Positions 25,370-34,595 of a stretch of DNA of 64,000 bases are shown here, piece after piece. Both the position numbers and the translations under genes were made by a program. The number at the start of each line of letters is the position of its first letter. Within the stretch, counting starts at the first letter, position 1. Under the pieces are notes generated by a model. That model did no database searches. It was not told where the DNA came from and saw nothing but the letters and a program-made list of their open reading frames with translations. Source of the DNA: Actinomadura sp. NAK00032. GTDB lineage: Bacteria; Actinomycetota; Actinomycetes; Streptosporangiales; Streptosporangiaceae. Location of the stretch: NCBI RefSeq assembly GCF_013364275.1, contig NZ_CP054932.1:7502001-7566000 (forward strand), in the 5' to 3' direction.

Positions 25370-25981
25370 TCAGCGGGGGCGTGGTGGGTGTTTGGCGATG
25401 AAAAGCCCCTCGGCGGAGACGCAGATCTTCCCGCCCGCCTTGATCTCGCCGGTGGTGCGGATCTTGCGGCCGTCGACCGAGGTCTGGCGGGCGGTGATCG
25501 TCAGGGGCTCGAAGAGCGGGGTCAGGTGGTGGTAGCGGAGGGTGAGTTCCGCCGTCACGCCCGACTTGCCCGCCCAGCCGTTCGCCACGCCGAGGGTGTG
25601 GTCGAGGAGGAGCGCGGAGACTCCGCCGTGGACGCTGGACGGCGGGCCCTGGTAGGGCAGGCCCAGCGTGACCGTGCCCTCGATGGTGCGGGAGTCGACG
25701 GCGCTGTAGGCGACGGGTGGGGCGATCGGGTTCTCCGAGCCGGTGACGGGGTCGTGGCGGGTCATGCCGTCGCCGCGCCACATGTCGACCAGGCGGTCCT
25801 CCATGGGCGGGGCCGTCGCCTCCAGGTCGTCGGCGACGGCGTTGAGGCGGTCGGTGACGGACGCCATGTCGGCGTCGGTCATGTCGCCGGAGCGGACGAG
25901 GGCGTCGATGACGCGGCGGGCCGCCTCGACGGCCGCGTCCACTCCGGCGGGGCGGGTGCCCGAGGGCAGGTCTATCGTCAT
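25370..25981 (-). CDS. Hotdog-fold acyl-CoA thioesterase (PaaI/YiiD-like)
   Basis: A 203-residue protein. The N-terminal half is helical and unique; the hotdog domain covers about residues 95-200, with YQGPPSSVHGGVSALLLDHT as the active-site helix and start (HGG). It should hydrolyse an acyl-CoA to free acid and CoA. ATG 25981 overlaps the stop of the FadE34-like gene by 4 bp, so the two are translationally coupled. In steroid operons such thioesterases recycle CoA from stalled intermediates; this is inference. Confidence 0.86.
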   Translation of the reverse strand: MTIDLPSGTRPAGVDAAVEAARRVIDALVRSGDMTDADMASVTDRLNAVADDLEATAPPMEDRLVDMWRGDGMTRHDPVTGSENPIAPPVAYSAVDSRTIEGTVTLGLPYQGPPSSVHGGVSALLLDHTLGVANGWAGKSGVTAELTLRYHHLTPLFEPLTITARQTSVDGRKIRTTGEIKAGGKICVSAEGLFIAKHPPRPR

Positions 25982-28125
25982 GCGGCGTCCCTGGGCAGGC
26001 CGAGGATGCGCTCGCCGATGATGTTGAGCTGGACGTCGGTGGTGCCCCCCGCGATCGACATGTTGCGGGAGTTCAGGAACATCCAGGTCGGGTCGCCCAT
26101 GCCGCCCTCGCCCCGGCCGGTGAGGGCCTCGGGGCCGATCCAGTCCACGGCGGTCTCCCACACCTGCTGGATGTGCTCGACGCCGATCAGCTTGCCGATG
26201 CTCGACTCGGCGCCCGGCTGGCCGCCCGCGAGGGTGCGCAGGGTGGTGCGCAGGCCGAACAGGCTGCTGGACTGGGCGTCGCAGAGGATGCCGCCCAGGG
26301 TGGTCAGGCGCTCGTCGTCGGCGTCCTTGGCGAGCTTGAGGAGGGCCTCGCCGCCGCTGCCGAGGGACGAGTCGTTGGACAGCGACACGCGCTCGTTGGC
26401 GAGGGTGGTGCGGGCGAGCTTCCAGCCGTCGCCGGGGGCGGCGACGAGGAGGTCGTCCGGGATGAAGACGCCGTCGAGGAACACCTCGTTGAAGAGGGTG
26501 TCGCCGGTCAGCTCGCGGAGCGGCCGGATGTCGATCCCCGGGGACTTCATGTCCAGGAGGAAGTACGACAGTCCCCGGTGCTTCGGGACGGACGGGTCCG
26601 TGCGGGCGAGCAGGATGCCCCAGTCGGCCTCGCGGGCCATGGACGTCCACACCTTCTGGCCGGTGATCTTCCAGCCGCCCTCGACCTTCTCCGCGCGGGT
26701 GGACAGCGCCGCGAGGTCGGAGCCCGCGCCGGGCTCGGAGAACAGCTGGCACCAGCGGATGTCGCCGCGCAGGGAGCCGGGCAGGAACCGCTCGTGCTGG
26801 GCCGCCGAGCCGTGCGCGATCAGCGTCGGCACCACCCAGTTGCCGATGATCATGTCGTGGGCGCGCAGGCCGGCGGCGCGCATCTCCTCGGCGATGACCA
26901 GCTGGGTGACGGCGTCCGCGCCCTTGCCCCACGGGGCCGGGAGGTGCGGGGAGGTGTAGCCGCGGTCGGCGAGGTAGGTGGTGCGCTCCTTGCCGGTGAG
27001 GGCCTTGGCGGGTTCCAGCTCGGCGCGGATGCCGGTGCGGATCTCCTCGGCCTCCGGCGGGAGTTCGACGCTCAGTTCGCGGCGGACGCCGTCGAGGGTC
27101 AGCCGGGCGACGCGGCGGCGCCACGAGGCCGTGGAGCCGAGCAGGACGCGGAGCGTCTGCGTGCGCCGCAGGTAGAGGCTGGCGTCGTGCTCCCAGGTGA
27201 AGCCGATGCCGCCCAGGGTCTGGATGCAGTCCTTGGCGGTCTGGAACGCCGCTTCGACGCTGGTCGCTCCCGCTACGGCGGCGGCGAGGGACGCTTCCCG
27301 GGAGGCCGGTTCGTCCTGCGCGCGGGCCGCGTCCCAGGCGCACGCGCGGGCCTGCTCGGCGTGCGCGAGCATGCGGGCGCAGCGGTGCTTGACGCCCTGG
27401 AACTGGCCGATGGGGCGGCCGAACTGCTCGCGGACCTTGGCATAGTCGGCGGCGGTCGCCGTCGCCCAGTCGGCGAGCCCGGACGCCTCGGCCGCGAACA
27501 GCACCGCGGCCAGGTCCCGGACGGTCCGCGCGTCGATGTCCAGGACGGCGACGAGCGCGCCGGTCACCTCGATGGTGGCCAGGCGGCGGGTCAGGTCGTG
27601 GCTCGGGTGCTCGTCGACGACGGCGGCGGTTCTGGGCAGGACCGTCCAGATCGTCTCGGTGCCCTGCCTGGCCGGGACGATCAGGAGGTCGGCCAGGGGC
27701 GCGCCCATGATGGGGCCCGACTTGCCGGTGAGGGTGGTTCCGGTCAGTTCGAGCGTGCCCGCGTCCAGGCCCAGGGCGGCGGTCTTCGTGCCGTCGGCCA
27801 GGGACGGCAGGTGCTCGGTGTGCCCGGCGCGGTGCAGGACGGCGCTCGACAGGACGGTCGGCAGGAACGGGCCCGGCGTGATGGCGCGGCCCAGTTCCTC
27901 CAGGACCACGGCCAGCTCGACGATGCCGTAGCCCGCGCCTCCGGCGTCCTCGGGGAGGTGGAGGCCGAGCAGGCCCTGCGCGGCGAGGTCGGTCCAGAAC
28001 TCCGGCGCCTTCTCGCGGCCGGCGTCCACACTGGTGCGGACCGCGGCCGGCGTCACCTGCCGGGAGGTGAAGGCGCGCACGGCGTCGCGCAGGTCGCGGT
28101 GCTCCTCGGTCAGCCCGATGGTCAT
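25978..28125 (-). CDS. Double-domain acyl-CoA dehydrogenase, FadE34/ChsE3-like
   Basis: A 715-residue protein made of two fused acyl-CoA dehydrogenase units, about the 711-residue length of mycobacterial FadE34. The first unit (1 to about 345) is divergent. The second (from about 365) has the FAD-binding motifs CQLFSEPGAGSDLA and VTGQK-like ITGQKVWTSMA, and GGTTDVQLNIIGERILGLPR at the C-terminus. FadE34 (ChsE3) is a single-gene dehydrogenase in cholesterol side-chain beta-oxidation; FadE6 and FadE22 have the same architecture, so the exact orthologue is uncertain. Downstream of the FadA5-like thiolase by 3 bp. Confidence 0.86.
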   Translation of the reverse strand: MTIGLTEEHRDLRDAVRAFTSRQVTPAAVRTSVDAGREKAPEFWTDLAAQGLLGLHLPEDAGGAGYGIVELAVVLEELGRAITPGPFLPTVLSSAVLHRAGHTEHLPSLADGTKTAALGLDAGTLELTGTTLTGKSGPIMGAPLADLLIVPARQGTETIWTVLPRTAAVVDEHPSHDLTRRLATIEVTGALVAVLDIDARTVRDLAAVLFAAEASGLADWATATAADYAKVREQFGRPIGQFQGVKHRCARMLAHAEQARACAWDAARAQDEPASREASLAAAVAGATSVEAAFQTAKDCIQTLGGIGFTWEHDASLYLRRTQTLRVLLGSTASWRRRVARLTLDGVRRELSVELPPEAEEIRTGIRAELEPAKALTGKERTTYLADRGYTSPHLPAPWGKGADAVTQLVIAEEMRAAGLRAHDMIIGNWVVPTLIAHGSAAQHERFLPGSLRGDIRWCQLFSEPGAGSDLAALSTRAEKVEGGWKITGQKVWTSMAREADWGILLARTDPSVPKHRGLSYFLLDMKSPGIDIRPLRELTGDTLFNEVFLDGVFIPDDLLVAAPGDGWKLARTTLANERVSLSNDSSLGSGGEALLKLAKDADDERLTTLGGILCDAQSSSLFGLRTTLRTLAGGQPGAESSIGKLIGVEHIQQVWETAVDWIGPEALTGRGEGGMGDPTWMFLNSRNMSIAGGTTDVQLNIIGERILGLPRDAA

Positions 28126-28128
28126 TGC

Positions 28129-29370
<1,242 letters not shown>

Positions 29371-29398
29371 TCAGTCGGTCTGGGTCAGTCGGTCTGGG
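29371..29398. repeat. 14-bp tandem duplication covering a stop codon
   Basis: TCAGTCGGTCTGGG occurs twice head to tail (29371-29384, 29385-29398). Each copy contains the stop of the FadD19-like gene in minus orientation and the codons for its last residues TQTD. The gap beyond (29290-29370) is rich in degenerate GGTCGGTC units and holds no gene. Confidence 0.7.
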
Positions 29399-30983
29399 TC
29401 AGGACGCGCTTGGCCCACCGGTAGTCGGCCTTCCCGCTCGGTGAGCGCAGGACCGTGTCGGTGAACGTGACCACGGCGGGGATCTTGTAGCCGGCGAGGT
29501 GCTCGCGGCAGTGGGCGCGCAGGTCCTCGGCGGTGGCGGACGCGCCCGGGCGCAGCTCGACGACGGCGGCGACGCGCTCGCCGAAGCGGTCGTCGGGGAC
29601 GCCGGCGACGAGGGCGTCCATCACGGCGGGGTGCGCCTTGAGCGCCTGCTCGACCTCTTCGGGGAAGACCTTCTCGCCGCCGGTGTTGATGCAGCCGGAC
29701 CCGCGGCCGAGGACGACGACGGTGCCGTCCGCCTCGACGCGGGCCATGTCGCCGAGGATCGACCAGCGCTTCCCGTCGATGACGGGGAACGTCTTCGCGG
29801 TCTTCTCCGGGTCGTTGTGGTAGCCGAGCGGGACGTTGCCGGAGCGGGCGACGTACCCGACGTCGTCCGAGCCGGGCGCGACGGGCCGCATGGCCGCGTC
29901 CACGACGGTGACGCGGGAGTCGGCGGCGAGGCGCATCAGGCCGTCGTCGCCGACGCTGATGTTGCCGTCCACGCCCGACTCGGACGCGCCGAAGCCGTTG
30001 TTGACGTGGATGCCGGGGATCAGCTCGGCGAACTCGTCCTGGACGCTGCGCGACAGGATCGCGCCGCCCGAGCCGAGCACCTTCACCGACGAGATGTCGT
30101 GCTCGGCGCCGTGCGCGCGGATCGCGTCGGCGAGCGGGCGCGCGATCGCGTCCCCGACCACCGCGACGATCATGGGCTGCTCGCGGTCGATCGTGCGGAG
30201 CGCGTCGACCGGGTCGAAGCGCCGCATCAGGATCGTCTTGGAGCCGGTGAACAGCGCCATGAGCAGTGTGTAGGACGCGGCGCCGTGCATGAGCGGCATC
30301 GTGAGCAGGAAGCTGAGCTCGAAGCCGCTCTTCGCGGCCTCGGCGAGTTCGCCGGCGGTGAGGCGCGGGTCGCCGTAGGGGTTCCCGCCCTTGAGCGCGG
30401 CGAAGTAGAAGTCCTCGTGCCGCCAGACGACGCCCTTGGGGTTCCCGGTCGTGCCGCCCGTGTAGAGGACGTAGTGGTCGTCGGCGCTGCGGCCTTCGCG
30501 GAGGGACGGGTCGGGCTCGCCCGGCTCGGCGGAGTAGTCCTCGACGCTGATCCGGGCCGGCCACGCGGGCTTCTCGGCGGTCTCGCCCGTCCGGACGACG
30601 GTGACGGCGCGCAGGTCCGGGCAGTCGCCGGCGACGCGGGCGGCGGCGGGCGCGAACGCGTCGTCCACGACCAGGCCGGTCAGCTCGGCGTTGCTGTAGA
30701 GGTAGTGCAGCTCGCGGTCGGTGTACCGGTAGTTGATGTTGACCGGCACGGCGCGGGCCTTGAGGCAGCCGAGCAGCGTCTCGACGTACTCGGCGCTGTT
30801 CAGCATGTGCAGGCCCACGTGCTCGCCCGGCGCGATGCCCGCCGCGCGCAGCCGGCGGCCCACCGCGTCCGCGCGGGCGTCCAGCTCGGCGAAGGTCAGC
30901 CCGCGGTCGCCGCAGACGAGGGCACGGCGGTCCGGCACGGCCGCCGCCACGGCCTCGAAGAGGGTCGCCAGGTTCAGCGTCAT
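29385..30983 (-). CDS. fadD19: Acyl-CoA synthetase, FadD19-like (sterol side-chain CoA ligase)
   Basis: A 532-residue adenylating enzyme. LYTGGTTGNPKGVVWRHED near residue 163 is the FadD19-type P-loop (GGTTG instead of SGTTG), and MPLMHGAASYT, LGRGSGCINTGGEKVFPEEV and RSPSGKADYRWAK also match FadD19. FadD19 activates the C26/C24 branched sterol side chain. ATG 30983 is preferred; a minus-strand -10 TAGTGT at 30991-30996 would give a leaderless message. It is divergent from an SDR, with two regulon palindromes and two KstR-like boxes between them. Confidence 0.85.
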   Translation of the reverse strand: MTLNLATLFEAVAAAVPDRRALVCGDRGLTFAELDARADAVGRRLRAAGIAPGEHVGLHMLNSAEYVETLLGCLKARAVPVNINYRYTDRELHYLYSNAELTGLVVDDAFAPAAARVAGDCPDLRAVTVVRTGETAEKPAWPARISVEDYSAEPGEPDPSLREGRSADDHYVLYTGGTTGNPKGVVWRHEDFYFAALKGGNPYGDPRLTAGELAEAAKSGFELSFLLTMPLMHGAASYTLLMALFTGSKTILMRRFDPVDALRTIDREQPMIVAVVGDAIARPLADAIRAHGAEHDISSVKVLGSGGAILSRSVQDEFAELIPGIHVNNGFGASESGVDGNISVGDDGLMRLAADSRVTVVDAAMRPVAPGSDDVGYVARSGNVPLGYHNDPEKTAKTFPVIDGKRWSILGDMARVEADGTVVVLGRGSGCINTGGEKVFPEEVEQALKAHPAVMDALVAGVPDDRFGERVAAVVELRPGASATAEDLRAHCREHLAGYKIPAVVTFTDTVLRSPSGKADYRWAKRVLTQTD

Positions 30984-30994
30984 ACCCGTCACAC

Positions 30995-31008
30995 TAGAAT
31001 TCGTTCTC
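30995..31008. promoter_or_regulatory. KstR-like box, FadD19 side
   Basis: TAGAATTCGTTCTC matches 10 of the 12 fixed positions of the mycobacterial KstR operator TAGAACnnGTTCTA. It overlaps the -10 of the FadD19-like gene, a repressor position. The KstR-like TetR at 33773 has an almost identical recognition helix. Confidence 0.6.
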
Positions 31009-31026
31009 ATCTGGAGGCAACGAGAG

Positions 31027-31041
31027 TCCCACTCAGCGGTC
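31027..31041. promoter_or_regulatory. Regulon palindrome (FadD19 side)
   Basis: TCCCACTCAGCGGTC, three mismatches to TCCCGCTnAGCGGGA. Minus-strand -10 TAGTGT (30991-30996) lies 30 bp away. Confidence 0.5.
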
Positions 31042-31065
31042 GCGCCGATGGCGTGTACCACCGGC

Positions 31066-31080
31066 ACCCGCTCAGCGGGA
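31066..31080. promoter_or_regulatory. Regulon palindrome (SDR side)
   Basis: ACCCGCTCAGCGGGA, one mismatch. Plus-strand -10-like TAGCCT (31111-31116) follows after 30 bp, reading into the SDR gene at 31156. Confidence 0.62.
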
Positions 31081-31098
31081 CCCGATCCCGGGTAGAAG

Positions 31099-31112
31099 TA
31101 GAATTCGTACTA
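31099..31112. promoter_or_regulatory. KstR-like box, SDR side
   Basis: TAGAATTCGTACTA matches 10 of the 12 fixed positions of TAGAACnnGTTCTA and overlaps the presumed -10 of the SDR gene. Shares TAGAATTCGT with the box at 30995. Confidence 0.55.
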
Positions 31113-31155
31113 GCCTCCGACACCGGCAACCGAACACACCGACCCGGAGGCTTCG

Positions 31156-32076
31156 ATGAACGCTGACCTCTCCCTGGCGGGCCGCACCGCCATCGTCACC
31201 GGCGCGGGCGCCGGGCTGGGCCGCGCCGAGGCCCTCGCCCTGGCCGCGCAGGGCGCCAACGTCGTCGTGAACGACATGGGCCCGGCGGCGGACGACGTCG
31301 TCGCCGAGATCAAGAAGGCGGGCGGCGAGGCCCTCGCGGTGAAGGGCGACGTCGGCGACTGGTCGATGGGCGACACGCTGGTGGCGGCCGCCGTCGACAC
31401 CTTCGGCTCGCTGGACGTCCTGGTCAACAACGCGGGCGTGCTGCGCGACAAGATGCTGTTCAACCTGTCCGAGTCGGACTGGGACGACGTCATCCACGTC
31501 CACCTGAAGGGCCACGCGTCGGTGTCCCGCGCCGCCGCCGTGCACTGGCGCGCCGCGAGCAAGGCGGCCGGCGGCCCCGTCTACGGGCGCGTGGTCAACA
31601 CCGCGTCGGAGGCGTTCCTGTTCGGGTCCGCGGGCCAGCCGAACTACTCCGCCGCCAAGGCCGGGATCGTCGCGCTGACGCTGTCGACGTCCGCCGGGCT
31701 CGGCCGGTACGGGGTGCGCGCCAACGCGATCTGCCCCCGCGCCCGGACCGCGATGACGGAGGCGACGTTCGCCGAGGGCACCGCGCCCGGCGGCGTGGAC
31801 GTGATGGCGCCCGAGCGGGTCGGCACGTTCGTCGGCTACCTGGCCTCCCCCGCGTCCGAGAAGATCACCGGCCAGGTGTTCGTGGTGTACGGCGACATGG
31901 TCGCGCTGATGGCCGCGCCGACCGTGGAGCAGAAGTTCACCGCGGCGGACGGCGTGTTCTCCGTCGAGGAGTTCGGCGCGCAGGTGACGCCGTACTTCGA
32001 GGGCCGCGACCCGCACAAGACCTACGCCGCCTACAGCGTCGCCGCGCTCGACAACACCGGCACCAGCAAGTACTGA
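31156..32076 (+). CDS. SDR, 17-beta-hydroxysteroid dehydrogenase 4-like (Hsd4A/Rv3502c type)
   Basis: A 306-residue SDR longer than the 250-residue norm, as in the MFE2/Hsd4A group. GAGAGLGRAEALALAAQGANVVVND is the family start (seen around residues 12-36), NNAGVLRDKML follows strand 4, YSAAKAG is the catalytic motif and CPRARTAMTEATF follows. A C-terminal extension of about 50 residues (FTAADGVFSVEEFGAQVTPY) is also typical. Hsd4A-like enzymes oxidise 3-hydroxyacyl-CoA or 17-hydroxysteroids in cholesterol breakdown. Divergent from fadD19-like; ATG 31156 with GGAGG 9 bp upstream. Confidence 0.87.
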   Translation: MNADLSLAGRTAIVTGAGAGLGRAEALALAAQGANVVVNDMGPAADDVVAEIKKAGGEALAVKGDVGDWSMGDTLVAAAVDTFGSLDVLVNNAGVLRDKMLFNLSESDWDDVIHVHLKGHASVSRAAAVHWRAASKAAGGPVYGRVVNTASEAFLFGSAGQPNYSAAKAGIVALTLSTSAGLGRYGVRANAICPRARTAMTEATFAEGTAPGGVDVMAPERVGTFVGYLASPASEKITGQVFVVYGDMVALMAAPTVEQKFTAADGVFSVEEFGAQVTPYFEGRDPHKTYAAYSVAALDNTGTSKY

Positions 32077-32093
32077 CCCCCGCCTTCGGACCC

Positions 32094-32131
32094 GCCGGTG
32101 GCCGCCCTCGGCGCGAGGGGCGGCCACCGGC
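32094..32131 (+). terminator. Long hairpin terminator after the Hsd4A-like gene
   Basis: CCGGTGGCCGCCCTCG (32095-32110) pairs with CGAGGGGCGGCCACCGG (32114-32130) with one bulged G and a 3-base loop. It lies between convergent genes. Confidence 0.75.
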
Positions 32132-32135
32132 GCCC

Positions 32136-32183
32136 GTCAGAAGTGCGCCGTGTCAGAAGTGCGCCCTGTCAGAAGAGCGCCGC
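32136..32183. repeat. Three tandem 16-bp copies at a gene end
   Basis: GTCAGAAGTGCGCCGT (32136-32151), GTCAGAAGTGCGCCCT (32152-32167) and GTCAGAAGAGCGCCGC (32168-32183). Each copy contains a stop in the frame-sense of the minus-strand SDR tail (…ALF stop). The true stop is in the third copy. Confidence 0.8.
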
Positions 32184-32945
32184 GTCGCGCAGGGTCGCCT
32201 CGGCGCCGCCGTCGACGTAGATGACCTGGCCGGTCATGTGGCTGTTGGCCGGGGAGATCAGCCAGTCCAGGGCCGAGGCGATCACCTCGGGGCCGGCGAA
32301 GCCGTTGAGCGGCATCGGGACGGCCTCCTTCATGATCTGGAACATGCCCTCGTCCTCGAACAGCGGGGCGCTCATCGGGGTCTTCACGACGCCCGGCGCG
32401 ATCGCGTTCAGCGGGATGCCCGCGCCCGCCCACTCGGGGGTGGTGCAGACCCGGCGGAGCCACTGCGCGAGCGCCGACTTCGACGACGGGTACAGCCGGC
32501 CGCCGGCGCCGCTCTCCTCGACCTTCGTCGCCGCCGCCAGCGCCGCGGGCTCGTCGCCCTCCAGGCAGGCGCGGACGACGTCGTCGTCCACCGGGTGCGT
32601 GCCGGAGATCGAGCCGACCACGGCGGCGCGCGGCGCCTCGGCCGCGGCGAGGGCGGGGCGCAGGCCCTCCAGCAGCCCGACGACGCCGAAGAAGTTCACC
32701 TTCACCGGCATGACCGTGAAGTCGGAGACGCCCGCGCAGGCCACGACGGCGTCGAGCCGTCCGCCGGCCCTCTCCAGCGTCTGCGCGACCGCGCTCGCCC
32801 GGCCCTCGGGGACGCTGAGGTCGGCGCAGACGTCGGCGTCGCGCAGGTCGATGCCGATGACGTTCTCGCCGGCGTCGCGGAGCATCCCGGCGAGGGACCC
32901 GCCGATGCCGGACGCCGAACCGCTGACGGCGATGGTGCGTGCCAT
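32169..32945 (-). CDS. SDR, 3-alpha-hydroxysteroid dehydrogenase-like
   Basis: A 258-residue SDR with the short cofactor loop SGSASGIGGSLAGML and the compact DLRDADVCADLSVPEGR region. These features are typical of 3-alpha-HSD/carbonyl reductase of Comamonas and its actinomycete relatives. The catalytic pair is in YPSSKSALAQW; an acidic insertion (DDDVVRACLEGDEPAA) precedes it. Ends with VDGGAEATLRDAALF. ATG 32945 has GGGAGG upstream; ATG 32963 does not. It starts 29 bp after the preceding SDR gene, making a TetR-SDR-SDR operon. Confidence 0.86.
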   Translation of the reverse strand: MARTIAVSGSASGIGGSLAGMLRDAGENVIGIDLRDADVCADLSVPEGRASAVAQTLERAGGRLDAVVACAGVSDFTVMPVKVNFFGVVGLLEGLRPALAAAEAPRAAVVGSISGTHPVDDDVVRACLEGDEPAALAAATKVEESGAGGRLYPSSKSALAQWLRRVCTTPEWAGAGIPLNAIAPGVVKTPMSAPLFEDEGMFQIMKEAVPMPLNGFAGPEVIASALDWLISPANSHMTGQVIYVDGGAEATLRDAALF

Positions 32946-32974
32946 GCCTGCCTCCCGTGCCATGTGTCTGCCTC

Positions 32975-33724
32975 CTAGGTGTGGGCGCCGCCGTCGACGC
33001 GGAAGTCGGCACCGGTGTAGTAGCCGGCGTCGGACGAGGCGGCGAACGCGATCGCGGCGGCGATCTGCTCGGGCTTCGCGGCGCCGTAGTAGGACCGGAT
33101 CTTGGAGAAGTAGTCGAGGTCGAGGCCGGGCGGGAACATGTCGGGCGACCGAACCAGCGGCGTGTCGACCGCGCCCGGGGAGATCGGCACGACGCGGATG
33201 CGGCGCGCGGCCAGCTCGGCGGCGAGGCTGAGGGAGAACGCCAGGACGGCGCCCTTGGACGCCGAGTACGCCGTCATGTACGGGTTGCCCTGCGTCGCCG
33301 ACAGCGAGGCGGTGTTGACGATCACGCCGGTGCGGTCGGGGAGGTGCTTGAGCGCCTCGCGGCAGAACAGCGCCGTGCCGACGAGGTTGACGGAGAACAG
33401 CCGGTTCAGGTCGTCGACGGTCAGCGTCTCGATGGGGGTGGTCTTGTGGATGCCCGCCACGTTGACCAGGACGTCGATGCCGCCGAGGGTGTCCGCCGCG
33501 TCCGCCACGGCCGCGACCACGGCGGCCTCGTCGGTGACGTCGGCGGTGCGGGTCGCGATGGTTCCGGGCCCGGTGACCGCGGCGGCGGTCTCGGCCAGGC
33601 CCTTCTCGGCGAGGTCCACGGCGTAGACCGCGGCACCCTCGGAGATGAGGCGGATCGCCGTGGCCCGTCCGATGCCGGACGCCGCCCCGGTGAGCAGCAC
33701 TTTCACGCCGTCATAGCGATTCAT
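32975..33724 (-). CDS. Short-chain dehydrogenase/reductase
   Basis: A 249-residue classical SDR: LLTGAASGIGRATAIRL at the cofactor site, NVAGIHKTTPIE after strand 4, TASLSATQGNPYMTAYSASK carrying Ser-Tyr-Lys, and a C-terminal YYTGADFRVDGGAHT. Second gene of the operon that begins with the KstR-like regulator, 48 bp downstream of it. Substrate is probably a hydroxysteroid or a side-chain hydroxyacyl compound, from context. Confidence 0.88.
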   Translation of the reverse strand: MNRYDGVKVLLTGAASGIGRATAIRLISEGAAVYAVDLAEKGLAETAAAVTGPGTIATRTADVTDEAAVVAAVADAADTLGGIDVLVNVAGIHKTTPIETLTVDDLNRLFSVNLVGTALFCREALKHLPDRTGVIVNTASLSATQGNPYMTAYSASKGAVLAFSLSLAAELAARRIRVVPISPGAVDTPLVRSPDMFPPGLDLDYFSKIRSYYGAAKPEQIAAAIAFAASSDAGYYTGADFRVDGGAHT

Positions 33725-33772
33725 GGCGGCACGCTAGCCGCGGCCCCGGCCGGCCCGCCGGGACCGTCCCGA

Positions 33773-34429
33773 TCACTGGGAGGCCGCCCCATCGGCCGCC
33801 CCGCCGGGGGCGCCGCCCGGGGTCGCGTTGGAGCGGGGGGCGAGCAGCAGCCGGCAGGCGAGCCGGATGTCGCTCTCCACGTCCGCCATGGAGGCGCGCC
33901 CGTTCAGGCTCGACTGGAGCACCCCGTACCAGCACTGCATCAGCAGCCGGACGAGCGTGACGTCCTGCGCGGTCGGGACCTCGATGCCCACGGCGCGCAG
34001 CAGGATCTCGCGGAACGTGCTGTCGATGTGGACCGTGTCGGCGACGGTCGCGACGTGCGCGGTGTTCGACGCGTGCAGCATCGACGCCGACAGGACGGGC
34101 TGCGCCATCAGGTTCCGGCTGGCCTGCACGAGCAGGTCGGCGACCGCGTCCTCGGGCGCCACGCCGGGCGCGGGCTCGACCACCTGCTCGCGGAGCCGGT
34201 CGACCTGCGCCGCCATCACCGCGGTGAACAGGTGCACCTTCGACGGGAAGTACCGGTACAGGGTGCCGATCGCCACCCCGGCGGCCTTCGCCACCTCGTG
34301 CATCTGGACGCGTTCGAGGGACTTCTCCGTACCGATGCGCGACGCGGCGCGGAGGATGCGCTGCCGCCGGTCGTGCTGCTCGGGTGAGCTGGGCTCGGCG
34401 GACATCCTCGCCGCTGCGATCCTCGCCAC
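33773..34429 (-). CDS. TetR-family regulator, KstR-like
   Basis: A 218-residue TetR protein. The DNA-binding domain reads RRQRILRAASRIGTEKSLER then VQMHEVAKAAGVAIGTLYRY-FPSKVHLF. The recognition helix is almost the same as in mycobacterial KstR (VAVGTLYRYFPSKVHL), the repressor of cholesterol catabolism whose ligand is a 3-oxo-cholestenoyl-CoA. The C-terminal ligand domain is less similar and ends in a Gly/Ala-rich tail. GTG 34429 with GGGGGAGG just upstream; ATG 34405 is possible. Minus-strand -10 TATTCT lies at 34467-34472. Probable targets are the KstR-like boxes at 30995 and 31099. Confidence 0.85.
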   Translation of the reverse strand: MARIAAARMSAEPSSPEQHDRRQRILRAASRIGTEKSLERVQMHEVAKAAGVAIGTLYRYFPSKVHLFTAVMAAQVDRLREQVVEPAPGVAPEDAVADLLVQASRNLMAQPVLSASMLHASNTAHVATVADTVHIDSTFREILLRAVGIEVPTAQDVTLVRLLMQCWYGVLQSSLNGRASMADVESDIRLACRLLLAPRSNATPGGAPGGAADGAASQ

Positions 34430-34504
34430 GGTCCTCCCCCCGGGTCCATCGGTGTGCTGACAAGGAAGAATATCCAGCCTCCGCGTCTTTCCCGCGATCG
34501 CCGA

Positions 34505-34519
34505 TACCGGTCAGTGGGA
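34505..34519. promoter_or_regulatory. Regulon palindrome (kstR-like / kstD-like divergent promoter)
   Basis: TACCGGTCAGTGGGA, three mismatches. Plus-strand -10-like TTACGT (34550-34555) is 30 bp away; minus-strand TATTCT (34467-34472) is 32 bp away. Confidence 0.5.
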
Positions 34520-34595
34520 CGCGCCGTCCCCCCGTGTCGCACGCCACGTTTACGTTGTGGCCGCGCTGGATCGCGAGGCTGGAGGGGACGTCACC

